DNA of 34,734 nt from Myxococcales bacterium (GCA_009692605.1 SHYV01000016.1:1-34734); one strand, 5' to 3'. Numbered from the stretch's first letter, positions 16,136 to 25,047 are shown. Notes: generated from the sequence alone by a model not told the origin. A program made the numbers and translations.

Positions 16136-16411
16136 ATGTACCTCGTGGTCCTCGAACTCACCGCCCGCCCAGAGTACCCAGATCTGGAGCGCGCCCTGAA
16201 GGCGCTCGGAAACTGGTCGAACCGCACGAAGGGAACGTGGATCGTGGAGAGCCGCTTCAGCGCATCCCAGATCCGCGACCTGCTCAAACCCCATGTTGGC
16301 ACCGAGGACCGCGTGTTCGTCGCCCGGTTCACCAAGAACTGGGCCGGGACCGGCATGGGCACTGGATTTCAGGAGTGGATGAACCGCCGGAACTTCGAAA
16401 CGCCTTCGTAG
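16136..16411 (+). CDS. Small protein with Cas2/SinR-like ferredoxin fold (tentative)
   Basis: A 91-residue protein. The order strand (MYLVVLEL), helix (LERALKALG), W-I-V-E-S strand, SASQIRDLLKPH helix and DRVFVARF strand matches the small Cas2-like or SinR-like stand-alone proteins found outside CRISPR loci. No cas1 or repeat array is nearby, so a role in adaptation is unlikely; its function is unknown. Two adjacent ATGs exist (16133 and 16136). I chose the second because TAGCCG lies six bases before it and no Shine-Dalgarno sequence is present. It precedes arginase by 16 bases. Confidence 0.75.
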   Translation: MYLVVLELTARPEYPDLERALKALGNWSNRTKGTWIVESRFSASQIRDLLKPHVGTEDRVFVARFTKNWAGTGMGTGFQEWMNRRNFETPS

Positions 16412-16427
16412 CGGTTCCGGACTCATC

Positions 16428-17333
16428 ATGAACATCGTCATCGGCAACATGCATCTAGACCTTGGCGCCGGCCGCCGGGGCGTCGACATGGGCCCCTCCG
16501 CCATCCACCTCGCCGGGCTCAAGCAGGAGCTCGAAGCGCTCGGCCACAACGTCCACCACACCTTCGCGATCACTGTTCCCTCGCAGGAGATGAGCTCGTA
16601 CGGGGACCCCCATGCGCGCTACCTCCCCGAGATCGTCCGGGTGTGCAGCGACCTCGCCGACCACGTCGAGCAGGAGCTCGAGGCCGGGAACTTCCCGATC
16701 GTGCTCGGGGGTGATCACTCTGTCGCGATCGGCACGATCTCCGGGCTCGCCCGGTACTGGCGTAAGCGCGGCAAGCGCGTCGGAGTGCTCTGGGTGGACG
16801 CGCACACCGACATGAACACGCCGGACTCCTCCCCGTCAGGAAACATCCACGGGATGCCGCTCGCCGTCCTGTTGGGCCACGGCGCGAAAGAGCTGGTCGC
16901 GATCGCCGGCAGCCAGCCCGCGCTCGACCCGCGGGACGTCTGCGTCATCGGCGCGCGAGACGTGGACGCGACCGAGAAAGCGCTGGTCAAGGAGACCGGC
17001 GTCCGGGTCTACTCGATGAGCGAGTTGGACGAGCGCGGCACCGCGGTGTGCGTGAACGAAGCGCTGTCCCGGGTCACCACCGGAACGGCGGGGGTGCACC
17101 TGTCCTTCGACCTCGACGGCGTGGACCCCCAGCACGCTCCCGGCGTGGGCACGGCGGTCCCGGGCGGCCTGTCGTTCCGCGAGTCCCACCTCATCTGCGA
17201 GAAGACCGCGGCCACCGGCAAGCTGCTGGGGGCCGAGATGGTCGAGCTCAACCCGGTCATCGACTCCCAGAACCGCACCGGCAAGCTGGCGGTCTGGCTG
17301 CTCACCTCGGCGCTCGGGAAGACGATCCTGTAG
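16428..17333 (+). CDS. rocF: Arginase
   Basis: A 301-residue Mn-dependent ureohydrolase that splits arginine into ornithine and urea. All metal-ligand motifs are intact: GGDHS (His97), DAHTD (Asp124, His126, Asp128) and SFDLDGVD (Asp228, Asp230). The substrate-loop motif MNTPDSSPSGNIHGMPLA favours arginase over agmatinase or formimidoylglutamase. No other arginine-catabolic gene is adjacent. I see neither a clear Shine-Dalgarno sequence nor a close TA hexamer, so it may depend on transcription from the small gene upstream. Confidence 0.94.
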   Translation: MNIVIGNMHLDLGAGRRGVDMGPSAIHLAGLKQELEALGHNVHHTFAITVPSQEMSSYGDPHARYLPEIVRVCSDLADHVEQELEAGNFPIVLGGDHSVAIGTISGLARYWRKRGKRVGVLWVDAHTDMNTPDSSPSGNIHGMPLAVLLGHGAKELVAIAGSQPALDPRDVCVIGARDVDATEKALVKETGVRVYSMSELDERGTAVCVNEALSRVTTGTAGVHLSFDLDGVDPQHAPGVGTAVPGGLSFRESHLICEKTAATGKLLGAEMVELNPVIDSQNRTGKLAVWLLTSALGKTIL

Positions 17334-17347
17334 CCCCCGGGAGCAGC

Positions 17348-18040
<693 letters not shown>

Positions 18041-18072
18041 CCGTTCAACTCGGTTCGCCAGCACTTTTGGTG

Positions 18073-18651
18073 CTACTGCTGACGACCTTCGACCGAGAGC
18101 AGGAGGATGGTCGCCGCAGCGAGCAGTCTGGCGTCGATGCCCTGAACCCCGCTGCAGTCCACATCGTATGCGAGCTCGAAGGGGTTCCAGCGCTGCTTGA
18201 TGTGGCCCTTCTTCTCTTCCCCGTCGTAAATCGAGAAGGTCTGGGGGAACAGCGACTGGAAAAAGAACCGGCGGAGCAGAGCGAGCAGCATGCTGTCCTC
18301 GATGATCTTGCCGATGGCAACGTCACCCGGCCCGAGCAGCGTCCACTCGTCGCGCAGGATGCTCTTCAGCCCCTGACGGCGGCAAGCGCCGAGCGGCTGC
18401 GACCCAGGCACGCTCACGTCGAAGGTCGCGCCAAAGTCGAAGATGCTGCGCGCCTTGATCACCATCGCGAGGTCCTGCTGTCCCTCATCCCGGAACACGC
18501 TCAGCTCATCCTTGAGCCGGAACGCCTTACGCTTGATGTAGTAACAGAGGCCGCCATCTTCTCCGTAGATACGAAAAACACGCCCGAGAAATGAGAAAAA
18601 TGCCTTTCTGGCAACAAAGACGCGAGGGCTGGTGGTCAGTTCGGTGGACAT
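18073..18651 (-). CDS. LURP-one/tubby-like barrel protein (tentative)
   Basis: A 192-residue protein without a signal peptide. The pattern YYIKRKAFRLKDELSVFRDE, then IKARSIFDFGATFDV, then IGKIIEDS and a late WNPFELAYDVDCS resembles LURP-one-related/scramblase-like proteins, in which twelve strands wrap a central helix. The C-terminus (DARLLAAATILLLSVEG) is hydrophobic and could be that central helix. Function unknown. GGAAGG and, overlapping it, TATCGG (seven bases upstream) precede the ATG. A 19-base gap separates it from the secreted-protein gene, so read-through from the mce-nagZ operon is possible. Confidence 0.7.
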   Translation of the reverse strand: MSTELTTSPRVFVARKAFFSFLGRVFRIYGEDGGLCYYIKRKAFRLKDELSVFRDEGQQDLAMVIKARSIFDFGATFDVSVPGSQPLGACRRQGLKSILRDEWTLLGPGDVAIGKIIEDSMLLALLRRFFFQSLFPQTFSIYDGEEKKGHIKQRWNPFELAYDVDCSGVQGIDARLLAAATILLLSVEGRQQ

Positions 18652-18670
18652 GTGCCTTCCGATAGCCGAA

Positions 18671-19249
18671 CTATCCCCGTCCCGCCAGCAACCTCGCAAG
18701 CGGAAGCAGGCAAAACCCGTCCCGCACCGCGTCACTCCAACGAAGCCGAAACACGTCGAGCGAGCGCACCGCTGTCTTGACATCGGCCAGATAGCCGCAC
18801 CCCGTCCAACTCTTGCCTCGGGTGCCGTGCCAGCGATCCTGCTGGTTGTCCTCACAGATGGGTACACCCGCACGCGCATCACCGGCAACACCCGCCATCG
18901 GCCGGCACAGATCGTCGCGTGACACATCAAAAAAGCTCACTTTCCAGCGCGCCGGGTCAGCGCTGGCTCGCGGCCCTACGAGCCCGAGCGCCTGAAGCAC
19001 CGCGGTACCCTGCGCTGCACTGTCGCCTGTCGCCCCGGTCCCCGCCTTGGCGAGCGCCGTCGCCACCTGTTGCAGCTCAACCGATCGCACCACCTGCATC
19101 GGTGTCTGGGCACCCACCGTCGCGCGGACCGGGCTCAGCCAGGCCACCTGCACCTTCTCGGGCACCTCCGACAGCGGGTCGCACGCCTGCGCTGGCGCCC
19201 GCAGCGCACCCGCCAACAGGAGCGCTGCCGCGCACCGAGCGCCGGTCAC
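18671..19249 (-). CDS. Secreted protein of unknown function
   Basis: A 192-residue protein with a Sec signal peptide (MTGARCAAALLLAGAL...) probably cut after A-Q-A. The residues before Cys do not fit a lipobox. The mature part contains several cysteines, and its C-terminal region ends ...DGFCLLPLARLLAG. No known motif seen. A GTG start overlaps the nagZ stop (GTGA), so it is the third coupled gene after mce and nagZ. A periplasmic location beside a cell-wall recycling gene is noted, but no functional link is shown. Confidence 0.72.
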   Translation of the reverse strand: MTGARCAAALLLAGALRAPAQACDPLSEVPEKVQVAWLSPVRATVGAQTPMQVVRSVELQQVATALAKAGTGATGDSAAQGTAVLQALGLVGPRASADPARWKVSFFDVSRDDLCRPMAGVAGDARAGVPICEDNQQDRWHGTRGKSWTGCGYLADVKTAVRSLDVFRLRWSDAVRDGFCLLPLARLLAGRG

Positions 19250-20364
19250 GCCATGCCCTCGACGCGCGCCCGCAGCGCGAGGTCCATGTGCTCGGCCGAG
19301 CCCAGGATCGATAGGCTCGGGCGGGGCTCCGCCCCGGCGCGCTCCGGCACCAGAAACCGTTCTCGCAGGCGATGCCAACGCTTCACCCCATCGATCGCCG
19401 CGTCCTCCTGCCGCTTGTCCTCCTCCTGCAGGCGGATCAGAGACTCCCACGCGTCGACGACCAGCGTCAGATCCTTGCATGCGAGGAAGACATCGACCGT
19501 GGCGGACGACGCCCTCGACAGCTGTTCATGCAGGGGCCACCGCCCCCTCACCGCCTTCATTTCCAGATCGTCTGAGATGATCACACCCTCAAACCGCTGC
19601 TTCTGACGGAGCAGCCCGTTGAGGATGCGGGGCGACATGGTCGCCGGGTACTCGGCGTCCCAGGCGGGATACACCACGTGGGCGGTCATCACCGTCGCCA
19701 CACCGGCGTCGATCGCCGCCTGAAAAGGGGGCAGTTCGACCTGCTCCAGGTCGGGTGGGTCCTTCTCGACGCACGGCAGCTCAAGGTGGCTGTCGGTGGC
19801 GGTGTCGCCGTGACCCGGGAAATGCTTGGCGCAGGCGATGCAGCCGGCGCCCTGCATTCCCTGGACAAACGCCGCGACGTGCGCGGCGGTGCGACCGGGA
19901 TCGGCCGAGAACGCTCGGTCCCCGATGATCGGGTTCTTGGGGTTGGAGTCCACGTCGGCGTCGGGCGCGAAGTCCAGATCGAAGCCGAGCGCGCGCACCT
20001 CCCGCGCGAGCGCGCGGCCCACCTCGCGGGTGTAGGCGAGGTCGCCGACGTTTCCGACCCAGCGCATCGGTGGCCAGACTGTCGCCGGAGACTTCACCCG
20101 TTGGACGCGGCCCCCCTCCTGATCCACACACCGGATCGGCGGCAGGTCGGACGGCAGCAAGCTGGCGAGCTCGCGATTGAGCTCAAGCACTTGACGGGGC
20201 TCCTCCACGTTCCGGGCGAACAGGATGAACCCTCCCGGCTGGGCGTCCCGGATGAACGAGCGCTCCTCCTCGTTCAGCGAGGTCCCGGCGAGCCCGATGA
20301 TCAGACGTTGGCCAGCCCGGCGCTTCCGGTCCGCGGTGGATGTAGTGAGACCGACGACGTTCAT
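19246..20364 (-). CDS. nagZ: Beta-N-acetylhexosaminidase, GH3
   Basis: A 372-residue glycoside hydrolase family 3 enzyme of the NagZ type, which cleaves GlcNAc from anhydro-muropeptides during peptidoglycan recycling. The loop KHFPGHGDTATDSH (180-193) carries the acid/base His/Asp dyad. The block ISDDLEM (263-269) contains the nucleophile Asp. The substrate-contact motif DQEGGRVQR is at 81-89. No signal peptide is visible, fitting a cytoplasmic enzyme. The ATG overlaps the mce stop (ATGA), with GGAG a few bases upstream. Confidence 0.93.
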   Translation of the reverse strand: MNVVGLTTSTADRKRRAGQRLIIGLAGTSLNEEERSFIRDAQPGGFILFARNVEEPRQVLELNRELASLLPSDLPPIRCVDQEGGRVQRVKSPATVWPPMRWVGNVGDLAYTREVGRALAREVRALGFDLDFAPDADVDSNPKNPIIGDRAFSADPGRTAAHVAAFVQGMQGAGCIACAKHFPGHGDTATDSHLELPCVEKDPPDLEQVELPPFQAAIDAGVATVMTAHVVYPAWDAEYPATMSPRILNGLLRQKQRFEGVIISDDLEMKAVRGRWPLHEQLSRASSATVDVFLACKDLTLVVDAWESLIRLQEEDKRQEDAAIDGVKRWHRLRERFLVPERAGAEPRPSLSILGSAEHMDLALRARVEGMA

Positions 20365-20774
20365 GGGTGCTCCGGGTACTGAGCGAGCTCGATGAGGACC
20401 CCATCAAAGCCTCGCGGGTGCAGGAAGATGATCCGGGATCCGTGCGCGCCCGGCGTCGGAGCATCCGAGGTGAACGCGTACCCGAGCGCCCGCAACCGAA
20501 CGACGTCGGCGTCGATGTCGTCGGTAGCAAAGCACAGGTGATGCAGACCACCCTGCGGTTTTTTCTCGAGGAAGCGCTGGATCGGGCCTTGGCCGTTCAG
20601 CGGATGCACCAGCTCCACGCGAGTCCCCGGGACCGGCAAAAAGGCGGTCGACGTCAGCGCGCTCACCACGTCCTCGCGACCGCTCAGCTCGAGGCCGAGG
20701 TCGGCACAAAAACGGCGGATGCTCGCCTCGAGATCGGGAACGGCGATGGCGACGTGATCGAGGCGGATGATCAT
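20361..20774 (-). CDS. mce: Methylmalonyl-CoA epimerase
   Basis: A 137-residue vicinal-oxygen-chelate protein that interconverts (R)- and (S)-methylmalonyl-CoA between propionyl-CoA carboxylase and methylmalonyl-CoA mutase. DHVAIAV (His7), GGLHHLCF (His78/79) and VLIEL (Glu129) are the expected metal and catalytic positions, and GAHGSRIIFLHP is diagnostic. I chose ATG 20774; the protein then starts MIIRLDHVAIAV, as in the family. It heads a coupled operon with nagZ and is preceded by a plausible promoter. No mutase or carboxylase gene is in the window. Confidence 0.92.
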   Translation of the reverse strand: MIIRLDHVAIAVPDLEASIRRFCADLGLELSGREDVVSALTSTAFLPVPGTRVELVHPLNGQGPIQRFLEKKPQGGLHHLCFATDDIDADVVRLRALGYAFTSDAPTPGAHGSRIIFLHPRGFDGVLIELAQYPEHP

Positions 20775-20781
20775 GGCCTGT

Positions 20782-20810
20782 GAAGTAGCCGAATAGTATT
20801 GACGCGTCAA
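20782..20810 (-). promoter_or_regulatory. Sigma70-type promoter of the mce-nagZ operon
   Basis: On the minus strand TTGACG (20805-20810), a 17-base spacer and TACTTC (20782-20787) form a fair -35/-10 pair. The -10 ends seven bases before the mce ATG, so initiation would be at or beside the start codon, giving a leaderless mRNA. This is the only start in the window where the TA hexamer also has a good -35. Confidence 0.5.
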
Positions 20811-20811
20811 T
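20798..20811. promoter_or_regulatory. Perfect 14-bp palindrome overlapping the mce -35, possible operator
   Basis: ATTGACGCGTCAAT is fully self-complementary. It covers the proposed -35 of the mce promoter, where a bound dimeric repressor (TetR/FadR size) would block polymerase. No regulator gene is adjacent, so the binding protein is unknown. Confidence 0.45.
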
Positions 20812-20848
20812 CAAGCCGGAGCCACCTGCGACATGAGAGTCACAGTAG

Positions 20849-21400
20849 ACGGCCCGCAAGGAGCAGTTTGCGGTTGACACCTCGGGCTCAATGGAGGGGA
20901 CGGGCATCACCATGGCGCAGGCCTCCATGCGCTCGATCGTGCACCAGCTCCGGGACGGAGACGTCGTATCGGTCGTGACCTGGTCCACCCGCACCAACAC
21001 CGTGATCGACGGGCTCACGGTGAGCGGCCCGGACGACCCGAGCCTGCTTGACGCCGTCGACGGCCTCACCTCGACGCCGCAGAACTGCGGTGGAGACGAG
21101 GCCGCCGCTTTTCACTTCGGCGTGATGTCGACGGCGGCGGACGGAACCCAAACCGCGACGGTGCTCGATACAAACGTCGCCACCATGACGGCGACCGGGC
21201 CGACTCAGGTGGTCAAGGCGGTCGCGCTCGTCAACGTGGCCACCGCCATGGATGGCGTGTGGGCCGTGCCGTCGGCCGACCGCAAGGCCTACCTCGAGGC
21301 AGCGCGCGACCGTATGAAGGTGGCCGCCGATACCCTCGCCGATGACGGAGACCTGCCCGAGGTCGTGAACCTGCTCTCGGCGTACGCCGGGATGTTCTAG
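20849..21400 (+). pseudogene. Remnant of a von Willebrand factor A domain protein
   Basis: The frame from just after the TAG at 20846-20848 reads a degraded first strand and the MIDAS motif D-T-S-G-S, followed by MEGTGITMAQASMRSIVHQL and VVSVVTWS, as in VWA domains. The first in-frame start codon (ATG 20891) lies after the MIDAS, so an intact protein would lose its metal site. After DGLTSTP the frame jumps to unrelated-looking sequence where the second half of a VWA fold should be. A C-terminal block (VVKAVALVNVATAM, DRMKVAADTLADDGDLPEVVNLLS) resembles the tail of larger VWA proteins. I infer 5' loss plus internal deletions. If translated from 20891 it would make 169 residues. Confidence 0.6.
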
Positions 21401-21443
21401 ACGCCGGCGCAGACCCGGCTAAAGAACGGGGTAGGAGGGGCCC

Positions 21444-22412
21444 GTGACCGCTCGCGTGCCCATCACCACCCCCGCAGTCGTCATCGTGACCCATCGCGCC
21501 GACGACCTTCTGGCGGCGTGCATCGAGTCCGTGGTACGGCAGCGGCCGGCAGACGTGCTGGTGGTGGTCAGCAACGAGCACCGGGCGGTGAGCGGCGCCC
21601 GAGCGCTCCAGATGGAGCGCAACGTCGGGTTCGCCCGAGCCGCGAACGCCGGGATCGCAGCGGTCAGCGGCGACTTCCTGCTGCTCAACGACGACACGGT
21701 GATACATGACAATTGTATCGCAGAACTGACCGCGGCGAGGGCCGCCACCAACGAGCCGACGATCCTGCAGCCCCGCATCCTGCTGGCGGACGGCAGCGGA
21801 CTCGACAACGAGGGCCACGGGCTGTTCCCAGACGGTTTTGTATGGGCGCGCGGCCGAGGCGGCCCCGACACCGCCCTCCCCGGACGTCTGGGCGGGTTCT
21901 CCGGAGCAGCGGTCTATTTCGACCGCCGCGCATGGGACACGCTGGGTGGGTTTGATCCGCGCTTCGACAGCTTCGGCGAAGACGTCGACATGTCGCTGCG
22001 CTGGATGCGACGGGGAGGATCGATCCTGCCTGTCCCTACGGCCAAGGTCTGGCATCACCTGGGCGCGAGCTACGGTCGGACCGGTCCCGAAAAACTCTAC
22101 CGGATCGAGCGGAACCGGGTCCGGGCAGCGGTCCGCAGCCTGCCGCTCAGCGCGCTGGCGACGATGCCGGCGTGGACGACCCTGCGGCTGTGCGTGTTCG
22201 CCGGGCTGGCCGCGCAGCAGAAGGGCCCCGGAGCGGCTGTCCCATGGCGAGCCCGGCTCGCGGCGGTGCACGGGATCGCTAGCGGCTTAGGCGACGCGCC
22301 GACGTGGTGGGCAGACCGCGGGGCAGACCGCCAGTCCTGGAACCGAGGAGAGTGGGCCATGCTGCACGCGCTCTGGAGCTCTCGTGCACGATGGGAGGAC
22401 GTGGCACGGTGA
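21444..22412 (+). CDS. Family 2 glycosyltransferase (rhamnosyltransferase-like)
   Basis: A 322-residue GT-A enzyme. VVIVTHRADD opens the Rossmann-like half, ERNVGFARAANAG (58-70) is typical of WbbL-like rhamnosyltransferases, and LLLNDDT (Asp83-Asp84) takes the place of the metal-binding DxD. GGFDPRFDSFGEDVDMSLR supplies the acceptor-side acidic residues. It probably adds a sugar to a cell-surface polysaccharide or glycolipid; donor unknown. A GTG start has a strong AGGAGGGG just upstream. It is coupled to a second glycosyltransferase (GTGA overlap). Confidence 0.88.
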   Translation: MTARVPITTPAVVIVTHRADDLLAACIESVVRQRPADVLVVVSNEHRAVSGARALQMERNVGFARAANAGIAAVSGDFLLLNDDTVIHDNCIAELTAARAATNEPTILQPRILLADGSGLDNEGHGLFPDGFVWARGRGGPDTALPGRLGGFSGAAVYFDRRAWDTLGGFDPRFDSFGEDVDMSLRWMRRGGSILPVPTAKVWHHLGASYGRTGPEKLYRIERNRVRAAVRSLPLSALATMPAWTTLRLCVFAGLAAQQKGPGAAVPWRARLAAVHGIASGLGDAPTWWADRGADRQSWNRGEWAMLHALWSSRARWEDVAR

Positions 22413-23083
22413 CACATTCAGCCTGTGTCGCGATCGCCGTGGTGGTCCCCGCCCTCAACAGCCAAACCAGCCTGAACGCCGTGCTGGGGCGGCTGCCCGC
22501 GTCCGTTCGGGTCATCGTGGTCGACGATGGGAGCCACACACCGCTCCGGGTAGGGCTGGACTCAAACACTACCCTGCTCCGACATCCCCGCAACCGCGGG
22601 TACGGAGCGGCCCAGAAGACGGGCTACGCCGCGGCGCTGGAAGGCGGGGCGGAGCGGGTGGTCCTTCTGCACGGGGATGACCAGTACGACACCGCCGACA
22701 CCCTCGCCCTTGAAGCTGCGCTCGATGGCGCGCCAGCCGCCCTGGGCAGCCGCTTTTTGGTGAGCCCGAACGTCATCCCCGGCTGGAGGCGGGCCGGGAA
22801 CCGGGCCCTCACCTCTCTCGCGAACCTGCGCTTCGGTACCCAGCACACCGAGCTGCACAGCGGGGCCCGCGCGTACACCGCGACGATGCTCCGCGCGCTG
22901 CCCCTCGCCTCCTACTCCGACGACTACCTCTTCGATCAGCAGATGCTCTGCGCGATCCTGCGGGCCGGTCACCCCATCGCCGAGCGCCCGGTGCGCGCGC
23001 GCTACGACGACACCGTGCAGTCGATCTCCCTGCGGCGGTCGATCACCTACGGGGTCGGTTGCATCCGCGAGATCCTCCGTTGA
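22409..23083 (+). CDS. Family 2 glycosyltransferase (polyprenyl-phosphate mannosyltransferase-like)
   Basis: A 224-residue GT-A protein. VVVPALNS, VIVVDDGS (35-42), RNRGYGAAQKTGY and LLHGDDQYD (87-94) match the dolichyl/polyprenyl-phosphate hexose transferase type of GT2, with LGSRFL and SGARAYT further on. No C-terminal membrane segment is evident. I chose GTG 22409 because it overlaps the previous stop and GGGAGG lies ten bases upstream. An in-frame ATG at 22391 would overlap that ribosome site. Likely envelope polysaccharide synthesis together with the preceding gene. Confidence 0.87.
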   Translation: MTHSACVAIAVVVPALNSQTSLNAVLGRLPASVRVIVVDDGSHTPLRVGLDSNTTLLRHPRNRGYGAAQKTGYAAALEGGAERVVLLHGDDQYDTADTLALEAALDGAPAALGSRFLVSPNVIPGWRRAGNRALTSLANLRFGTQHTELHSGARAYTATMLRALPLASYSDDYLFDQQMLCAILRAGHPIAERPVRARYDDTVQSISLRRSITYGVGCIREILR

Positions 23084-25047
23084 GCCCGGACGAGTACGAC
23101 GTGATCGTGGTGGGAGCCGGCCACGCCGGCTGCGAGGCAGCGCTGGTGGCGGCGCGACTACGGCGGCGCGTGGCGCTGGTCACGCTACGGGCGGACCAGA
23201 TCGGGCGGCTGTCTTGCAACCCCGCGGTAGGCGGACTGGCGAAGGGGTGCCTCGTCCGTGAGATCGACGCGCTCGGGGGCGCGATGGGCGACGTCGCCGA
23301 TGCAGCGACCCTCCAGTTTCGACGATTAAACACCCGTAAGGGCCTCGCCGTGCAGTCCAGCCGGGCCCAGGTGGACATCGCCTTGTACCCCGCCGAGATG
23401 ACCCGCCGGATCCTCGGTACGACGGGCATCGAGCTGGTCGAGGGGGAAGCGTCGAGGATTGACGTCTGCGGCGGCACGGTGGTGGGGCTCACGCTCGCGA
23501 GTGGGCGTGCCTTGCGGGCCCGGTCGGTCGTATTGACCACGGGCACCTTCCTCGGTGCGGTGATGCATCAGGGACGGGAACAGCGCGCGGGCGGACGAGT
23601 GGGAGAGGGCGCCGCCTATTCCCTGTCACACTCACTGACCGGGCTGGGCGTCCGGATGGGGCGGTTGAAGACGGGCACCACACCCCGGCTTCGGGCGGCC
23701 TCCGTGGACTGGGACGTGCTGGAGCCGCAGGTTGAGAACGTGGCTGAGGGGGACCCGGACGCGCGCTTCTCGTTCGGGCCAGCTCGCAAGCGCCCGGGGA
23801 CCATTCAGTGTTTCGTCGCCTACACCTCCGCCGAGACCCACGACGCGATCCGCGGCGGCCTCTCCGAGTCCCCGTTGTACAGCGGCGCCATCACCGGGCG
23901 AGGGCCGCGGTACTGTCCCTCCATCGAGGACAAGGTGGTTCGATTCGCGGACAAGGACCGGCACCAGCTGTTCCTGGAGCCAGAAGGGTTGAGCACCGAC
24001 CGTATCTACGTGAACGGGGCGTCGACTAGCCTGCCGCCCGCGCTGCAGGACACGTTCCTGCGGACGATCCCCGGCCTTACGCGCTGCGAGGTCCTTCAGT
24101 ACGGATACGCCGTCGAATACGACTTCGCCGACCCCACCCAACTTGGCCACGACCTGCAGCTCTGCTCGGTCCCCGGGCTGTTCCTGGCCGGCCAGATCTG
24201 CGGGACCAGCGGCTACGAAGAAGCCGCAGCACAAGGGCTGATCGCCGGCATCCACGCCGCCGGGTCGGCCCTGCGTCTCGGGCGGGACGAGGCCTACATC
24301 GGCGTGCTCATCGACGACCTGGTGACACGCGGAGTGGGCGGGGAGCCCTACCGCATGTTTCCCAGTCGGGCCGAACATCGACTCCACCTGCGCGAAGACA
24401 ACGCCGACCGACGCCTGACGCCCCGTGGGCGGGAGCTGGGCTTGATCGACGACGACCGGTGGACCTCGTTCACCCGCCATATTGAGGCGATCCATCACTT
24501 CGAGCAGAGCCTGGGCCGGCCGCTGCACCCGTCGACGGTCACGAACGCTGCGCTGGCCATCTGGGGGCTCCCGCCGTTGACCCGAAGCGTCACGCTCGGC
24601 TCGCTGCTGGCCCGCCCGGAGCTGGACGCAGACCAACTGGCCCCGCTCTTCGCGTCTGTCCGAGCCCCGGAGCCCCGCACGCCAGATCACTGCAAGCCAG
24701 ATCACTGCGCGCCAGATCACTGCGCGCCAGATCACTGCGCGCCAGATCACTGCGCGCCAGATCACTGCGCGCCAGAGCTCTACGCTGAACGGGCGCTTCG
24801 ACAGGTTGAAATAGACGTAAAGTACGCAGGATACCTCGATCGGGATCTGCACCGTCGCGCGGAAGCCAACACATTCCGAGACGTGTCGATCGTCGGGCTC
24901 GATCTCGAGAAGGTGCCCGGTCTGTCGATGGAGGTACGGGAGCGGCTCAAGGTGGCCCGTCCCGAGACCCTCGCCGACGCCGCACGGCTGCCGGGTGTCA
25001 CCCCCGCCGCGGTGGACGCGCTCGTTCTGGTGCTACGGCGCAGTTAA
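23080..25047 (+). CDS. mnmG: tRNA uridine-34 5-carboxymethylaminomethyl modification enzyme MnmG (GidA)
   Basis: A 655-residue FAD enzyme that, with MnmE, installs cmnm5U at the tRNA wobble position. Landmarks are VVGAGHAGCEA (10-20, FAD), SCNPAVGGLAKG, LKTGTTPRL, DKDRHQLFLEPEG and QICGTSGYEEAAAQG. Six PDHC(A/K) pentapeptides (about residues 535-564) interrupt the chain just before the C-terminal tRNA-binding helical domain (LRQVEIDVKYAGYLDRD). Without them the length is normal. The TTG start overlaps the glycosyltransferase stop (TTGA). rsmG, the usual partner, is absent; pairing with glycosyltransferases is unusual. It converges on the RumA-type gene with a six-base gap. Confidence 0.96.
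   Translation: MSPDEYDVIVVGAGHAGCEAALVAARLRRRVALVTLRADQIGRLSCNPAVGGLAKGCLVREIDALGGAMGDVADAATLQFRRLNTRKGLAVQSSRAQVDIALYPAEMTRRILGTTGIELVEGEASRIDVCGGTVVGLTLASGRALRARSVVLTTGTFLGAVMHQGREQRAGGRVGEGAAYSLSHSLTGLGVRMGRLKTGTTPRLRAASVDWDVLEPQVENVAEGDPDARFSFGPARKRPGTIQCFVAYTSAETHDAIRGGLSESPLYSGAITGRGPRYCPSIEDKVVRFADKDRHQLFLEPEGLSTDRIYVNGASTSLPPALQDTFLRTIPGLTRCEVLQYGYAVEYDFADPTQLGHDLQLCSVPGLFLAGQICGTSGYEEAAAQGLIAGIHAAGSALRLGRDEAYIGVLIDDLVTRGVGGEPYRMFPSRAEHRLHLREDNADRRLTPRGRELGLIDDDRWTSFTRHIEAIHHFEQSLGRPLHPSTVTNAALAIWGLPPLTRSVTLGSLLARPELDADQLAPLFASVRAPEPRTPDHCKPDHCAPDHCAPDHCAPDHCAPDHCAPELYAERALRQVEIDVKYAGYLDRDLHRRAEANTFRDVSIVGLDLEKVPGLSMEVRERLKVARPETLADAARLPGVTPAAVDALVLVLRRS
24681..24770 (+). repeat. 15-bp tandem repeat, six copies, in mnmG
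   Basis: Six head-to-tail 15-base units, identical except for two bases in the first, encode Pro-Asp-His-Cys-Ala. A partial seventh follows to about 24776. There are no spacers between units, so it is not a CRISPR array. Confidence 0.97.

Noticed and set aside
16136-16411. Evidence for a CRISPR-Cas locus from the Cas2-like protein
   Set aside because: No cas1, effector genes or repeat-spacer array anywhere in the window.
24681-24770. CRISPR-like array
   Set aside because: The units are contiguous, 15 bases long, without spacers and in frame with mnmG.
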